NCBI GenBank assembly: GCA_002399565.1
Contig: DHDW01000026.1
Location: 36,355 to 50,973 of the forward strand
Length of the DNA: 14,619 nt
Direction of reading: 5' to 3'
DNA from: Bacteroidales bacterium UBA4866
GTDB lineage: Bacteria; Bacteroidota; Bacteroidia; Bacteroidales; P3
The position numbers and the translations under genes were made by a program. This document shows, in pieces, positions 8,051-14,619 of the stretch; position 1 is the stretch's first letter, and each line of letters opens with the position of its first letter. Under the pieces are notes generated by a model that searched no databases, was not told where the DNA came from, and worked only from the letters and a program-made list of their open reading frames with translations.

Positions 8051-8092
8051 TTTATGCAAGAAATTATTTAATTGCCAATTTTATGCTTGAAA
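8051..8092 (+). repeat. Tandem sites TTTATGCnnGAAA in the divergent spacer
   Basis: TTTATGC-AA-GAAA (8051-8063) and TTTATGC-TT-GAAA (8080-8092) agree at 11 of 13 positions and start 29 bases apart, about three helical turns. They flank the first copy of ATTGCCAATT. Paired sites of this kind are what an operator for a dimeric regulator would look like. No regulator gene is present in the window. Confidence 0.45.
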
Positions 8093-8174
8093 AACAATGA
8101 TTAAGGAGGTAGAAAGTAAAATTTTACTACCTATCTTATGAATCGTTTGTAATTTTTTTGTAATATTGCCAATT
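8071..8174 (+). repeat. Ten-base direct repeat ATTGCCAATT, two copies
   Basis: ATTGCCAATT occurs at 8071-8080 and again at 8165-8174, with the second copy overlapping the candidate -7 element of the PorP/SprF gene. An exact 10-mer pair within one small promoter region is suggestive of a regulatory site, but low sequence complexity weakens the case. Confidence 0.35.
8103..8132 (+). other. Hairpin carrying a Shine-Dalgarno-like sequence
   Basis: AGGTAG (8107-8112) pairs with CTACCT (8127-8132). The interior includes the perfect palindrome GTAAAATTTTAC, so the stem can extend with a small bulge. The left arm overlaps AAGGAGGT (8103-8110), the full complement of the 16S rRNA 3' end, which is rare before genes in this phylum. 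The nearest ATG downstream (8138) opens only a four-codon frame, so no gene uses it. Confidence 0.4.
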
Positions 8175-8213
8175 GAATTTATACACTATTAAGGATAAAT
8201 AAACAAACTGATA

Positions 8214-9194
8214 ATGAAAAAAATCATACTATTTACACTGATAGCATTTATGGCTTTAGTTGGTGAATTAAAGGCTCAAGACCCTCATTTTTCACAATTT
8301 TATGCTAATCCACTTTATGTTAATCCTGCCTTTGCTGGTTCAAGCGTATGTCCAAGATTAGGATTTACTGTTAGAGATCAGTGGCCAAGTTTAGGTGCAT
8401 TTCAAACAGCAACTGTTTCTTATGACCAATATGTTGATTTTTTAAGTGGAGGTGTTGGTGCAATTATTTTGGGAGATAAGGCTGGAGATGCTTTCCGTTC
8501 AACTTCATTTTCATTAATGTATTCATTAAGACTTAAATTGACTCGAAAAATAAATATGAATCTTGCTCTTCAAGCTTCTGTCGCAAATAGGAGTTTGGAT
8601 TTTCAAGGGCTAACATTCGCAGATATGATTGACCCTCGTTATGGATTTATTTATTCAACCCAAGCTCAAGTTCCACCAAGCTTAAGTAATACTTTTGTTG
8701 ATTTTGCTGCAGGAACAGTTGTTTATGGAGAAAACTGGTATGGAGGTGCTGCTTTTGCTCATTTAACTCAACCAGATGATGGATTTGTTTCTTACAATAG
8801 ATTGCCTTTAAAAATAACTATTCATGGAGGGGCGAAACTTAACATTAGCAGAGATAAAAGAAGAACAAACGCTTTCTTTGGAGCTCCAATAATTTCTCCA
8901 AATATAATTTATAATAAGCAAGGACAATTTCATGACCTTAACTATGGACTATATTTAGATTGGTCCCCTTTCATTGTTGGTGCATGGTTCCGTCAAGGCT
9001 TTAATAATCCTGATGCTTTTGTTTTTATGGCTGGAGTTCAACATGGAATGTTTAAAATTGGATATAGCTACGACATAACAGTTTCTTCTCTTTCTAATGT
9101 TTCAGGAGGAGCTCATGAACTTTCACTTGGTGTACAATTTAATTGCCCAGAAAAACGTAAGAAGTTAAAATCAATAGACTGTCCTACTTTCTAA
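8214..9194 (+). CDS. T9SS outer membrane protein, PorP/SprF family
   Basis: The product has 326 residues. The signal peptide (MKKIILFTLIAFMALVGELK, then A) is expected to be cleaved after A21. The mature N-terminus QDPHFSQFYANPLYVNPAFA is the hallmark of the PorP/SprF family. Glycine- and aromatic-rich strand repeats follow (GGVGAIILGDKAGD, FMAGVQHGMFKIGYSYDITV, SGGAHELSLGVQFN), consistent with an outer-membrane beta-barrel. Family members act with the GldK/PorK ring or with specific adhesins such as SprB. Bacteroidota usually carry many paralogues, so I do not assign porP itself. The gene is 84 bases upstream of gldJ on the same strand with no terminator between them, so the two probably form an operon, resembling the start of the porP-porK arrangement. 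Confidence 0.92.
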   Translation: MKKIILFTLIAFMALVGELKAQDPHFSQFYANPLYVNPAFAGSSVCPRLGFTVRDQWPSLGAFQTATVSYDQYVDFLSGGVGAIILGDKAGDAFRSTSFSLMYSLRLKLTRKINMNLALQASVANRSLDFQGLTFADMIDPRYGFIYSTQAQVPPSLSNTFVDFAAGTVVYGENWYGGAAFAHLTQPDDGFVSYNRLPLKITIHGGAKLNISRDKRRTNAFFGAPIISPNIIYNKQGQFHDLNYGLYLDWSPFIVGAWFRQGFNNPDAFVFMAGVQHGMFKIGYSYDITVSSLSNVSGGAHELSLGVQFNCPEKRKKLKSIDCPTF

Positions 9195-9278
9195 GAGAAA
9201 GCTGTAACAAAAATTGCTAAACAATAGTATAAGAGAGAAAGTATAAAGTAAAGAATAATAGTAAAAAATATATTTTGT

Positions 9279-10802
9279 ATGAAAAAAAATGCATTCAAAA
9301 AGATTTTATTTAGCATAGCAATAGTAACACTACTATTTGGTTGTAAGGGAAACCCTAATGTTTCTGCAACAACTGGATGGAATTATGATGACCCTAATTG
9401 GGGAGGATTTGAATCTGCTATGCCTAATGATCAATTAGACCCTAACGGAATGGTATTTGTAGAGGGAGGAACATATGTTATGGGACAAACTACTGATAAT
9501 GTACGTAAGGAGTGGGATAATCAACCTCGTAGAGCTACAGTTTCATCTTTCTATATGGATGAATGTGAAGTTTCAAACCAAGACTATAGAGAATATTTAT
9601 ATTGGTTGCAAAGAGCATATGGTAATGACTATCCAGAATATGTTAAGAAAGCTTTGCCTGATACTCTTGTATGGAGATCTAAATTAGCTTTAAACGAAGC
9701 TTATGTTGAGAACTATTTTCGTCATCCAAACTATGCTGATTTCCCTGTTGTTGGAGTTTCTTGGCTTCAAGCAATTGAATATGCAAATTGGAGAACTGAC
9801 CGTGTAAATGAAAGAATATTGGTTGATAATGGATATTTGGAATTAGACTTAGATGCTCAAGGAGACAATACTTTTAATACCGATGCTTACTATGCTGGAC
9901 TATATGAAGGATTGGTTTTAGAAGAAAAGGAAAATTTAGACCCAAGTTCTGAAGGAGTTAGAAAAATTAAGATAGAAGACGGACTTTTATTACCTAAGTT
10001 CCGTTTGCCAACCGAATCAGAATGGGAATTTGCAGCTTATGCTCTAATTGGTAACAGCTATGATGAAAGAATTGTTGAAAGAAGAATTTATCCTTGGAAT
10101 GGCTATCAAGTTAGAACAGACGATAAGAAATATTATGGTGAAATGTTAGCTAATTTCAAACGTACTAAGGGAGATGCAATGGGAACAGCGGGAGCTTTAA
10201 ATGACCATTGGGAATACACAGCCCCAGTAGCTTTCTATTTCCCTAACGATTATGGTTTATACAATATGGCAGGAAATGTTGCTGAATGGTGTTTGGATGT
10301 TTATCGTCCTTCAACAGGTCAGGATGCAGAAGATATTAACCCATTCCGTGGAAATGTTTATATGACTAAGGTTTTGGATGCTGATGGAATGATTTCAGAA
10401 AAAGATTCTTTAGGAAGAATTAGCTATAGAGAAGTAACCATTGCTGAAAACATTAATCGTACAAATTACAAACAAGCCGATAACATCAACTATCTTGATG
10501 GAGACCTTCGTTCACAACTAACTGACCAATGGAAGAAAGAACAATCAGAAGAAGGTGAAGATGTTGTTGCTTACGAAGAAGACCCAGAAGCACAAGCAGT
10601 TTCAGAATCAAATTCAATGTATGAATATGGAGTTTCTTCATTAATTACAGATAAGGTAAGAGTTGTTAAGGGTGGTTCATGGAAAGATAGAGCATTTTAT
10701 TTAAGCCCAGGACAAAGAAGATTCTTAGATCAAACTAAGAGTACCGAATGGATTGGTTTCCGTTGCGCTATGGATCAAATTGGTTCAAAAAGTTTATACT
10801 AA
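9279..10802 (+). CDS. gldJ: Gliding motility / T9SS lipoprotein GldJ
   Basis: GldJ is an outer-membrane lipoprotein facing the periplasm, related to the GldK/PorK ring subunit and needed for T9SS stability and gliding in flavobacteria. The product has 507 residues. The lipobox LLFGC gives lipidation at C22. ATTGWNYDDP and GGF (30-44) precede an FGE-sulfatase-like fold: MVFVEGGTYVMG from 58, RLPTESEWEFAAYA at 242-255, GNVAEW at 332-337, GGSW at 465-468, ending WIGFRCAMD. The catalytic cysteines of true formylglycine-generating enzymes are absent, so the fold is structural. An insertion of about 110 residues (roughly 345-455) ends in a very acidic stretch (EQSEEGEDVVAYEEDPEAQA). TATATTTTG lies one base before the start codon but the gene is probably cotranscribed from the PorP/SprF gene. 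GldK/PorK is the alternative name; the N-terminal block and the insertion favour GldJ. Confidence 0.9.
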   Translation: MKKNAFKKILFSIAIVTLLFGCKGNPNVSATTGWNYDDPNWGGFESAMPNDQLDPNGMVFVEGGTYVMGQTTDNVRKEWDNQPRRATVSSFYMDECEVSNQDYREYLYWLQRAYGNDYPEYVKKALPDTLVWRSKLALNEAYVENYFRHPNYADFPVVGVSWLQAIEYANWRTDRVNERILVDNGYLELDLDAQGDNTFNTDAYYAGLYEGLVLEEKENLDPSSEGVRKIKIEDGLLLPKFRLPTESEWEFAAYALIGNSYDERIVERRIYPWNGYQVRTDDKKYYGEMLANFKRTKGDAMGTAGALNDHWEYTAPVAFYFPNDYGLYNMAGNVAEWCLDVYRPSTGQDAEDINPFRGNVYMTKVLDADGMISEKDSLGRISYREVTIAENINRTNYKQADNINYLDGDLRSQLTDQWKKEQSEEGEDVVAYEEDPEAQAVSESNSMYEYGVSSLITDKVRVVKGGSWKDRAFYLSPGQRRFLDQTKSTEWIGFRCAMDQIGSKSLY

Positions 10803-10824
10803 TAAATAATAAAATATGATAATG

Positions 10825-10855
10825 AGTCTCATCTTTAAGGTGAGACTTTTTTTTT
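10825..10855 (+). terminator. Rho-independent terminator after gldJ
   Basis: AGTCTCATC and GGTGAGACT form a 9-bp stem (one T-G wobble) around a 5-base loop, followed directly by nine T (10847-10855). It starts 22 bases after the gldJ stop codon and separates the PorP/SprF-gldJ unit from holA. Confidence 0.93.
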
Positions 10856-10888
10856 GTATCATTTTTTTTCTTAACTTCGCAACTTCTT

Positions 10889-11896
10889 ATGACAAAGAAA
10901 TACGAGCAAATATTAGAAGATTTTAAAACAAAAAACTTTTCTCCAATCTATGTATTGACTGGAGATGAGCCTTTCTATATTGATGCTTTGGCACAAATGT
11001 TTGACTCTTCTCTTTTGGATGAAAGCGAAAAAGACTTCAATCAAAAAGTGCTTTATGGAAGAGACATAACAATGGATGATATACTTTCCAATGCCAAGCT
11101 CTACCCCATGATGTCAGACCACAGGTTAGTTTTGGTTCGAGAGGCACAAGATATAGATAAAAAAGACTGGTCAAAATTTGATTCCTATTTCAAAAACCCA
11201 ATACCAACTACAGTTATAGTTATCTGTTATAAGTATAAAAGCATAGACAAATCTTTCTTGAAGAAGGTTGATAAGGCAGGGACTGTTTTTGAAAGCAAGA
11301 AACTCTACGACAGTGCAATTCCTCAATGGATTATTAATTATTCAAAGTCAATAGGCTTAAAGATAAATCCTTATAGTTCACAGCTTATTGCAGACTATCT
11401 GGGAAACAATTTAGAGAAAATTGCAAATGAACTATCCAAACTAAAACTCAACCTTAAGCAAGACGAAGAAATTACAATCAACCATATAGAACAATATATT
11501 GGAATCAGTAAGGATTTTAATGTATTTGAATTGCAAAAAGCCTTAGCCACAAGGGATGTACTTTCAGCAAATAGAATAATCAACTATTTTGATGCCAACC
11601 CAAAGGAAAACCCAATTCAAATAGTATTTCCTTCCCTTTTATCCTATTTCACAAAGGTAATTATTGCATCACAAGTAAAAGACAAAACACCCGATAATAT
11701 TGCCAAAGCAATAGGCATCAACAAATTTTTCGTTAAAGAATATTTCACTGCAATTAATAACTATAGCTTAGACAAACTCTTTCAAATAGTAGCTCTTTTG
11801 AGAGAATATGACCTAAAATCAAAAGGCTTAGACATTGCACCAAATGTTTCAAATGGCGATTTATTGAAAGAATTAGTATTCAAAATAACTCATTAA
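10889..11896 (+). CDS. holA: DNA polymerase III subunit delta
   Basis: HolA is the clamp-loader delta subunit that opens the sliding clamp during DNA replication. The product has 335 residues, typical for the family. The N-terminal KNFSPIYVLTGDEPFYIDAL (residues about 15-34) is the degenerate AAA+ entry with no functional Walker A, as expected for delta. The middle has YPMMSDHRLVLVREAQD, and the C-terminal helical collar includes EKIANELSKLKL, QYIGISKDFNVFELQKALAT and an end of NGDLLKELVFKI. The gene begins 33 bases after the gldJ terminator, so it should have its own promoter: TAACTTCG (10872-10879) is one mismatch from TAnnTTTG, but the nearest TTTG is only 15 bases upstream of it. Its coding strand has more C relative to G than gldJ in the lines I counted. 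Confidence 0.95.
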   Translation: MTKKYEQILEDFKTKNFSPIYVLTGDEPFYIDALAQMFDSSLLDESEKDFNQKVLYGRDITMDDILSNAKLYPMMSDHRLVLVREAQDIDKKDWSKFDSYFKNPIPTTVIVICYKYKSIDKSFLKKVDKAGTVFESKKLYDSAIPQWIINYSKSIGLKINPYSSQLIADYLGNNLEKIANELSKLKLNLKQDEEITINHIEQYIGISKDFNVFELQKALATRDVLSANRIINYFDANPKENPIQIVFPSLLSYFTKVIIASQVKDKTPDNIAKAIGINKFFVKEYFTAINNYSLDKLFQIVALLREYDLKSKGLDIAPNVSNGDLLKELVFKITH

Positions 11897-11937
11897 ATTA
11901 CAATATCCCAAGAACAATTATTTTAACACATTCTCCT

Positions 11938-14274
11938 ATGAAAAAACAATCCATTATTCTCCTTCTAATCTTTCTTTGCATTTCTTTAGTTTCTTTTTCG
12001 CAAACAGGAATGATTAAAGGATTTGTTTACGATAAAAAATCAGGCGAGCCAGTAATGTTTTCCAATGTTAGCATTCAAAAAACCACCTATGGCTCAACAA
12101 CTGACGATAATGGATATTTCGTAATCAACAAAGTACCAAAAGGAGATTATACTATAAGGGTAAGTTTTATGGGTTATGAAGAAAAGTTTGTATCAGTAAC
12201 CGTAAAAAGTGGAGGAATACTTTCATTGAGAATAGAGTTAGAACCAAGCTCCAAAATGCTCGATGCAGTTGTTATAAATGCCGAAAGACAGGCAGCAAAA
12301 ACAGAAAGTCAAGTTTCGGTAGAGAAAATAACGCCTAAAGAAATAACACAAATGCCTTCAATTGGGGGAAATGCCGATTTAGCTCAATATATGCAGGTTT
12401 TGCCAGGAGTAATATTCACAGGCGACCAAGGAGGACAACTCTATATTAGAGGAGGCTCAGCAATTCAAAACAAAGTACTCTTAGACGGAATGATAATTTA
12501 TAACCCTTTCCATTCCATTGGACTTTTCTCAGTTTTTGAAACAGACATCATACGCTCAGCCGACATATTCACAGGAGGCTTTGGAGCAAAATATGGAGGA
12601 GCCCTTTCTTCCATTATGGACATAAACACAAGAGAAGGAAATAAAAAAGAAACACATGGCAAAGTAGGCTCAAGCACATTTGGAGCAAACATAATGGTTG
12701 AAGGACCAATCCTAAAACAAGACTCCTCAAGAGAAATGTCGCTTTCCTATCTTTTTACAGCCAAAAACTCCTATCTCTCTCAAACCTCCAAATCCATCTA
12801 TTCCTACATCGACGGCTCACTACCCTACGACTTCTTAGACCTCTATGGGAAGCTAACCCTTAGTGGATATAACGGCTCAAAGATAAACCTCTTTGGTTTT
12901 AACTTCACCGATAAAGTAAATCAATATAAATCCATCGCCAATTTTGACTGGACAAACAGAGGATTTGGAGCCAATTTCCTACTCCTTCCTGGCAACACCA
13001 CAGCACTTGTGGAAGGATTCCTTTCCTATTCCGACTACACAGTAAATATGGAAGAAACCACAACCCAAAATGCTAAGTCAAGCAATATTGGAGGATTTAA
13101 CGTTGGACTATCAGCCACCAATTTCTTTGGAGAAAACAAACTAATATACGGATTTGAAATGATAGGCTCCACAACCAATAGCAGCCTAACAAAGAAAGAC
13201 TCCCTAACATCCAGAACAACACAAAACACCAACTACTCAACCGAAGCAGGAGTGTACTTACTCTTTAAAGGCATTTGGAAAAAATTCCTCTATGAACCAA
13301 GCTTTAGAGTAAACTACTATGGCTCACTAAGCAAAGCCTCATTAGAGCCACGCTTAGCACTAAAATATAACCTAACCGACCGCATCCGATTGAAAGCAGC
13401 AACAGGAAAATACTCACAAATATTCATAGACACAAAACCCAACTACGACATAGTAAACCTCTTCACAGGCTATCAGACCATAGACCCTGAAATGATGAAT
13501 ATAGTAACCCAATTCAGAGGCCAAGAGATAACATCCTACCTCCAAACCTCCAACCACTACATCTTTGGAATAGAATTTGACCTAACCCAACGCATAACCC
13601 TCAATTTAGAAGGCTACTACAAAACCATGCAAGGACTAATATCCATCAATAGATACAAACTCTTTGAAGACGACCAAGAACACAGCTCTTCAGGCACAAG
13701 TCCAAAACCCGAATACCTCAAAAAAGACTACTCCGTTGAAAATGGAGAAGCCTATGGAGTAGACTTTAGTGCAAAGTATGACGATGGAAGACTCTATGTA
13801 TGGACAGTATATTCCTATGGAAAAGTTACAAGAGAAGACCAAAAGATAGAATACTTCCCACACTACGACAGAAGACATAACATCAACATATTACTATCCT
13901 ACCAATTAGGATTATCCCGTTCATGGGAAATAAGCCTAAGATGGAACTATGGAAGTGGATTCCCATTCACACCCAACAAAGGAGGACAAGAACTATTGGA
14001 CTTTCAGTCAGGCATAAACTACGACTACTTATATGCAAATGGCACCCTACAAATGATACTTGGCGACTACAACTCCAAACGCCTACCAGAATATCACCGT
14101 TTAGACCTATCCATAAAGAAACGCTTTGAAATAAAACACTCAATCTTAGAACTAAACCTAAGCGTAACCAACCTCTACAACCGCAACAACCTATTCTATC
14201 AAGACAGAATATCAGGACAAAGAGTAGATCAACTACCAATAATGCCAAGCTTCGGAATCAATTGGAGCTTCTAA
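11938..14274 (+). CDS. TonB-dependent receptor with carboxypeptidase-like N-terminal domain
   Basis: This is an outer-membrane active-transport barrel of 778 residues. A signal peptide (about residues 1-21, ending SFSQ) is followed by a carboxypeptidase regulatory-like domain (about 24-107; MIKGFVYDKKSGEPVMFSNV, then YTIRVSFMGYEEK). LDAVVINAER may contain the TonB box. The plug includes QLYIRGGSAIQNKVLLDG from 167. The barrel ends SFGINWSF with a terminal phenylalanine. At 778 residues it is shorter than SusC-type receptors, and no SusD gene is adjacent, so glycan uptake is not indicated. The ligand is unknown; siderophore, vitamin or peptide are all possible. It lies 41 bases after holA and may be read through from it. 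Codon use changes along the gene: the 3' half strongly prefers C-ending codons (GAC, TAC, TCC, ACC) and CTA, unlike the upstream secretion genes. Confidence 0.94.
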   Translation: MKKQSIILLLIFLCISLVSFSQTGMIKGFVYDKKSGEPVMFSNVSIQKTTYGSTTDDNGYFVINKVPKGDYTIRVSFMGYEEKFVSVTVKSGGILSLRIELEPSSKMLDAVVINAERQAAKTESQVSVEKITPKEITQMPSIGGNADLAQYMQVLPGVIFTGDQGGQLYIRGGSAIQNKVLLDGMIIYNPFHSIGLFSVFETDIIRSADIFTGGFGAKYGGALSSIMDINTREGNKKETHGKVGSSTFGANIMVEGPILKQDSSREMSLSYLFTAKNSYLSQTSKSIYSYIDGSLPYDFLDLYGKLTLSGYNGSKINLFGFNFTDKVNQYKSIANFDWTNRGFGANFLLLPGNTTALVEGFLSYSDYTVNMEETTTQNAKSSNIGGFNVGLSATNFFGENKLIYGFEMIGSTTNSSLTKKDSLTSRTTQNTNYSTEAGVYLLFKGIWKKFLYEPSFRVNYYGSLSKASLEPRLALKYNLTDRIRLKAATGKYSQIFIDTKPNYDIVNLFTGYQTIDPEMMNIVTQFRGQEITSYLQTSNHYIFGIEFDLTQRITLNLEGYYKTMQGLISINRYKLFEDDQEHSSSGTSPKPEYLKKDYSVENGEAYGVDFSAKYDDGRLYVWTVYSYGKVTREDQKIEYFPHYDRRHNINILLSYQLGLSRSWEISLRWNYGSGFPFTPNKGGQELLDFQSGINYDYLYANGTLQMILGDYNSKRLPEYHRLDLSIKKRFEIKHSILELNLSVTNLYNRNNLFYQDRISGQRVDQLPIMPSFGINWSF

Positions 14275-14303
14275 TTGATTGCTTTTTCCCTTTGTCAGAA
14301 TCA

Positions 14304-14350
14304 GGATTCTTGGGATTACAGGATTAATTGGATTTTTGTTGAGTGGGATT
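14304..14350 (+). repeat. GGATT array
   Basis: GGATT starts at 14304, 14313, 14321, 14330 and 14346, giving steps of 9, 8, 9 and 16 bases (two periods of about 8.5). It lies directly after the receptor gene and its last copy forms the left arm of the palindromic element. Function unknown; it may be a relic of a dispersed intergenic repeat. Confidence 0.55.
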
Positions 14351-14389
14351 TCTTGCTGAGGCAAGCGGCAAGCCGATGAGTAATCCCAC
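14343..14389. repeat. GC-rich palindromic element (REP-like)
   Basis: GTGGGATT (14343-14350) and AATCCCAC (14382-14389) form a perfect 8-bp outer stem. Inside are two small hairpins, CTTGC-TGAG-GCAAG (14352-14365) and CGGC-AA-GCCG (14366-14375), and a tandem GGCAAGC (14360-14366 and 14367-14373). A single longer stem is also possible (CTTG with TGAG beyond a T-T mismatch). The interior is GC-rich in an otherwise AT-rich gap. It resembles a REP-type element or a short structured RNA, and may also end receptor transcription. No transposase is present. Confidence 0.5.
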
Positions 14390-14422
14390 ACGTTATTATT
14401 ATAAGGACTTTCAATCCTTTAC

Positions 14423-14462
14423 AACAGCTAAACAACTAAACCTTTCAACCTCTAAACCCCAG
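14423..14462 (+). repeat. Second 8-base-period array (AACnnCTn)
   Basis: AAC recurs in perfect 8-base phase at 14423, 14431, 14439, 14447 and 14455 (units AACAGCTA, AACAACTA, AACCTTTC, AACCTCTA, AACCCCAG). It has the same phase and consensus as the array between the Nudix gene and ispF. The unit AACAACTA is found there on the opposite strand at 2594-2601. Confidence 0.55.
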
Positions 14463-14506
14463 TTTAAAAGTTAAAAATTAAAATTTGCAATTCTCAAAAT
14501 AAAGTA

Positions 14507-14538
14507 TTGACTAATTAAGAAAAATTTCGTATATTTGC
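14507..14538 (+). promoter_or_regulatory. Bacteroidota-type promoter leaving the window
   Basis: TTG (14507-14509, within TATTGAC) and TATATTTG (14531-14538), an exact TAnnTTTG, are 21 bases apart, which is close to the usual -33/-7 spacing. Transcription would start near 14545 and run rightward. An ATG at 14611 preceded by an A/G-rich stretch may begin the next gene, but only three codons are visible, so I do not call it. Confidence 0.6.
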
Positions 14539-14619
14539 AAATACAAAATCTTAAGAATAAGTCTGTAGAGATTTAATACAAAATTCCCCAATAAAGTTTA
14601 TTAAAAAAAGATGCACATC

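Larger units (their letters stand above)
7866..8213. promoter_or_regulatory. Divergent spacer between porU and the PorP/SprF gene
   Basis: This 348-bp, very AT-rich gap has no credible ORF and must carry the promoters of both outgoing operons. Toward porU, the minus strand has TATTGTTG at 7905-7898, one mismatch from TAnnTTTG, and TAATTTTTTG at 7921-7912 with a TTTG about 22 bases upstream. Toward the PorP/SprF gene, TAATATTG at 8161-8168 is one mismatch from TAnnTTTG and would leave a leader of about 40 bases. None has a fully convincing partner element. The gap also holds two kinds of direct repeat, a hairpin and a DnaA-box match. Confidence 0.5.

Noticed and set aside
7866..8213. Replication origin in the divergent spacer
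   Set aside because: Only one good DnaA box was found, with no box cluster and no origin-associated genes. It is kept only as a low-interest observation.
13967..14248. A 93-codon minus-strand frame inside the receptor gene, plus a 68-codon plus-strand frame at 13923-14129
   Set aside because: Both overlap the receptor barrel in other frames and arise from its C/A-rich codon use. Neither has a recognisable domain.
14401..14422. CRISPR-like repeat suggested by AAGGACTTTCAATCCTT
   Set aside because: The sequence, a short 5-bp hairpin, occurs once. There is no regular repeat-spacer pattern and no cas gene.
14611..14619. Start of a new gene (ATG CAC ATC) at the right edge
   Set aside because: It follows a good promoter and an A-rich stretch, but three codons are not enough to support a gene call.

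Overview
The window is an AT-rich chromosomal segment from a member of the Bacteroidota. The lineage call rests on several type IX secretion system (T9SS) proteins (PorU, PorV, a PorP/SprF protein, GldJ and a PorE-like TPR/PD40 protein), a TonB-dependent receptor with an N-terminal carboxypeptidase-like domain, and Bacteroidota-type promoter elements (TAnnTTTG). I cannot place it to order or genus. No mobile element, CRISPR array, rRNA or tRNA was seen.

Layout. Bases 1-1958 read leftward: pyrE, a rho-independent terminator, a small SRPBCC-fold protein, and the first 270 codons of a PorE-like protein that runs off the left edge. A Nudix hydrolase gene reads rightward from 1960, its start codon one base from that of pyrE. 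It converges on ispF across an intergenic inverted array with an 8-base period. The leftward run porU-porV-ispF (7865 to 2646) looks like an operon. A 348-bp divergent spacer (7866-8213) holds direct repeats, a hairpin and one DnaA-box match. Rightward from it come a PorP/SprF gene and gldJ, closed by a strong terminator, then holA and a TonB-dependent receptor gene. The last 345 bp are non-coding: a GGATT array, a GC-rich palindromic element, a second 8-base-period array, and a good promoter pointing out of the window.

How the genes fit together. PorU is the sortase that removes the C-terminal signal from T9SS cargo. PorV is its outer-membrane partner and cargo shuttle. GldJ is an outer-membrane-anchored lipoprotein related to the GldK/PorK ring subunit. 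PorP/SprF proteins are outer-membrane partners of the machine. PorE-like proteins are proposed to link the complex to peptidoglycan. T9SS genes are usually scattered, so five in under 11 kb is a notable concentration. The other genes are housekeeping: pyrimidine synthesis (pyrE), isoprenoid precursors by the MEP route (ispF), DNA polymerase clamp loading (holA) and probable nucleotide hydrolysis (Nudix).

I did not find a clear undescribed protein system. The most interesting unexplained material is non-coding: octamer-period arrays at two places, the palindromic element beside a GGATT array, the repeats between porU and the PorP/SprF gene, and a strand-composition flip inside the TonB-dependent receptor gene.
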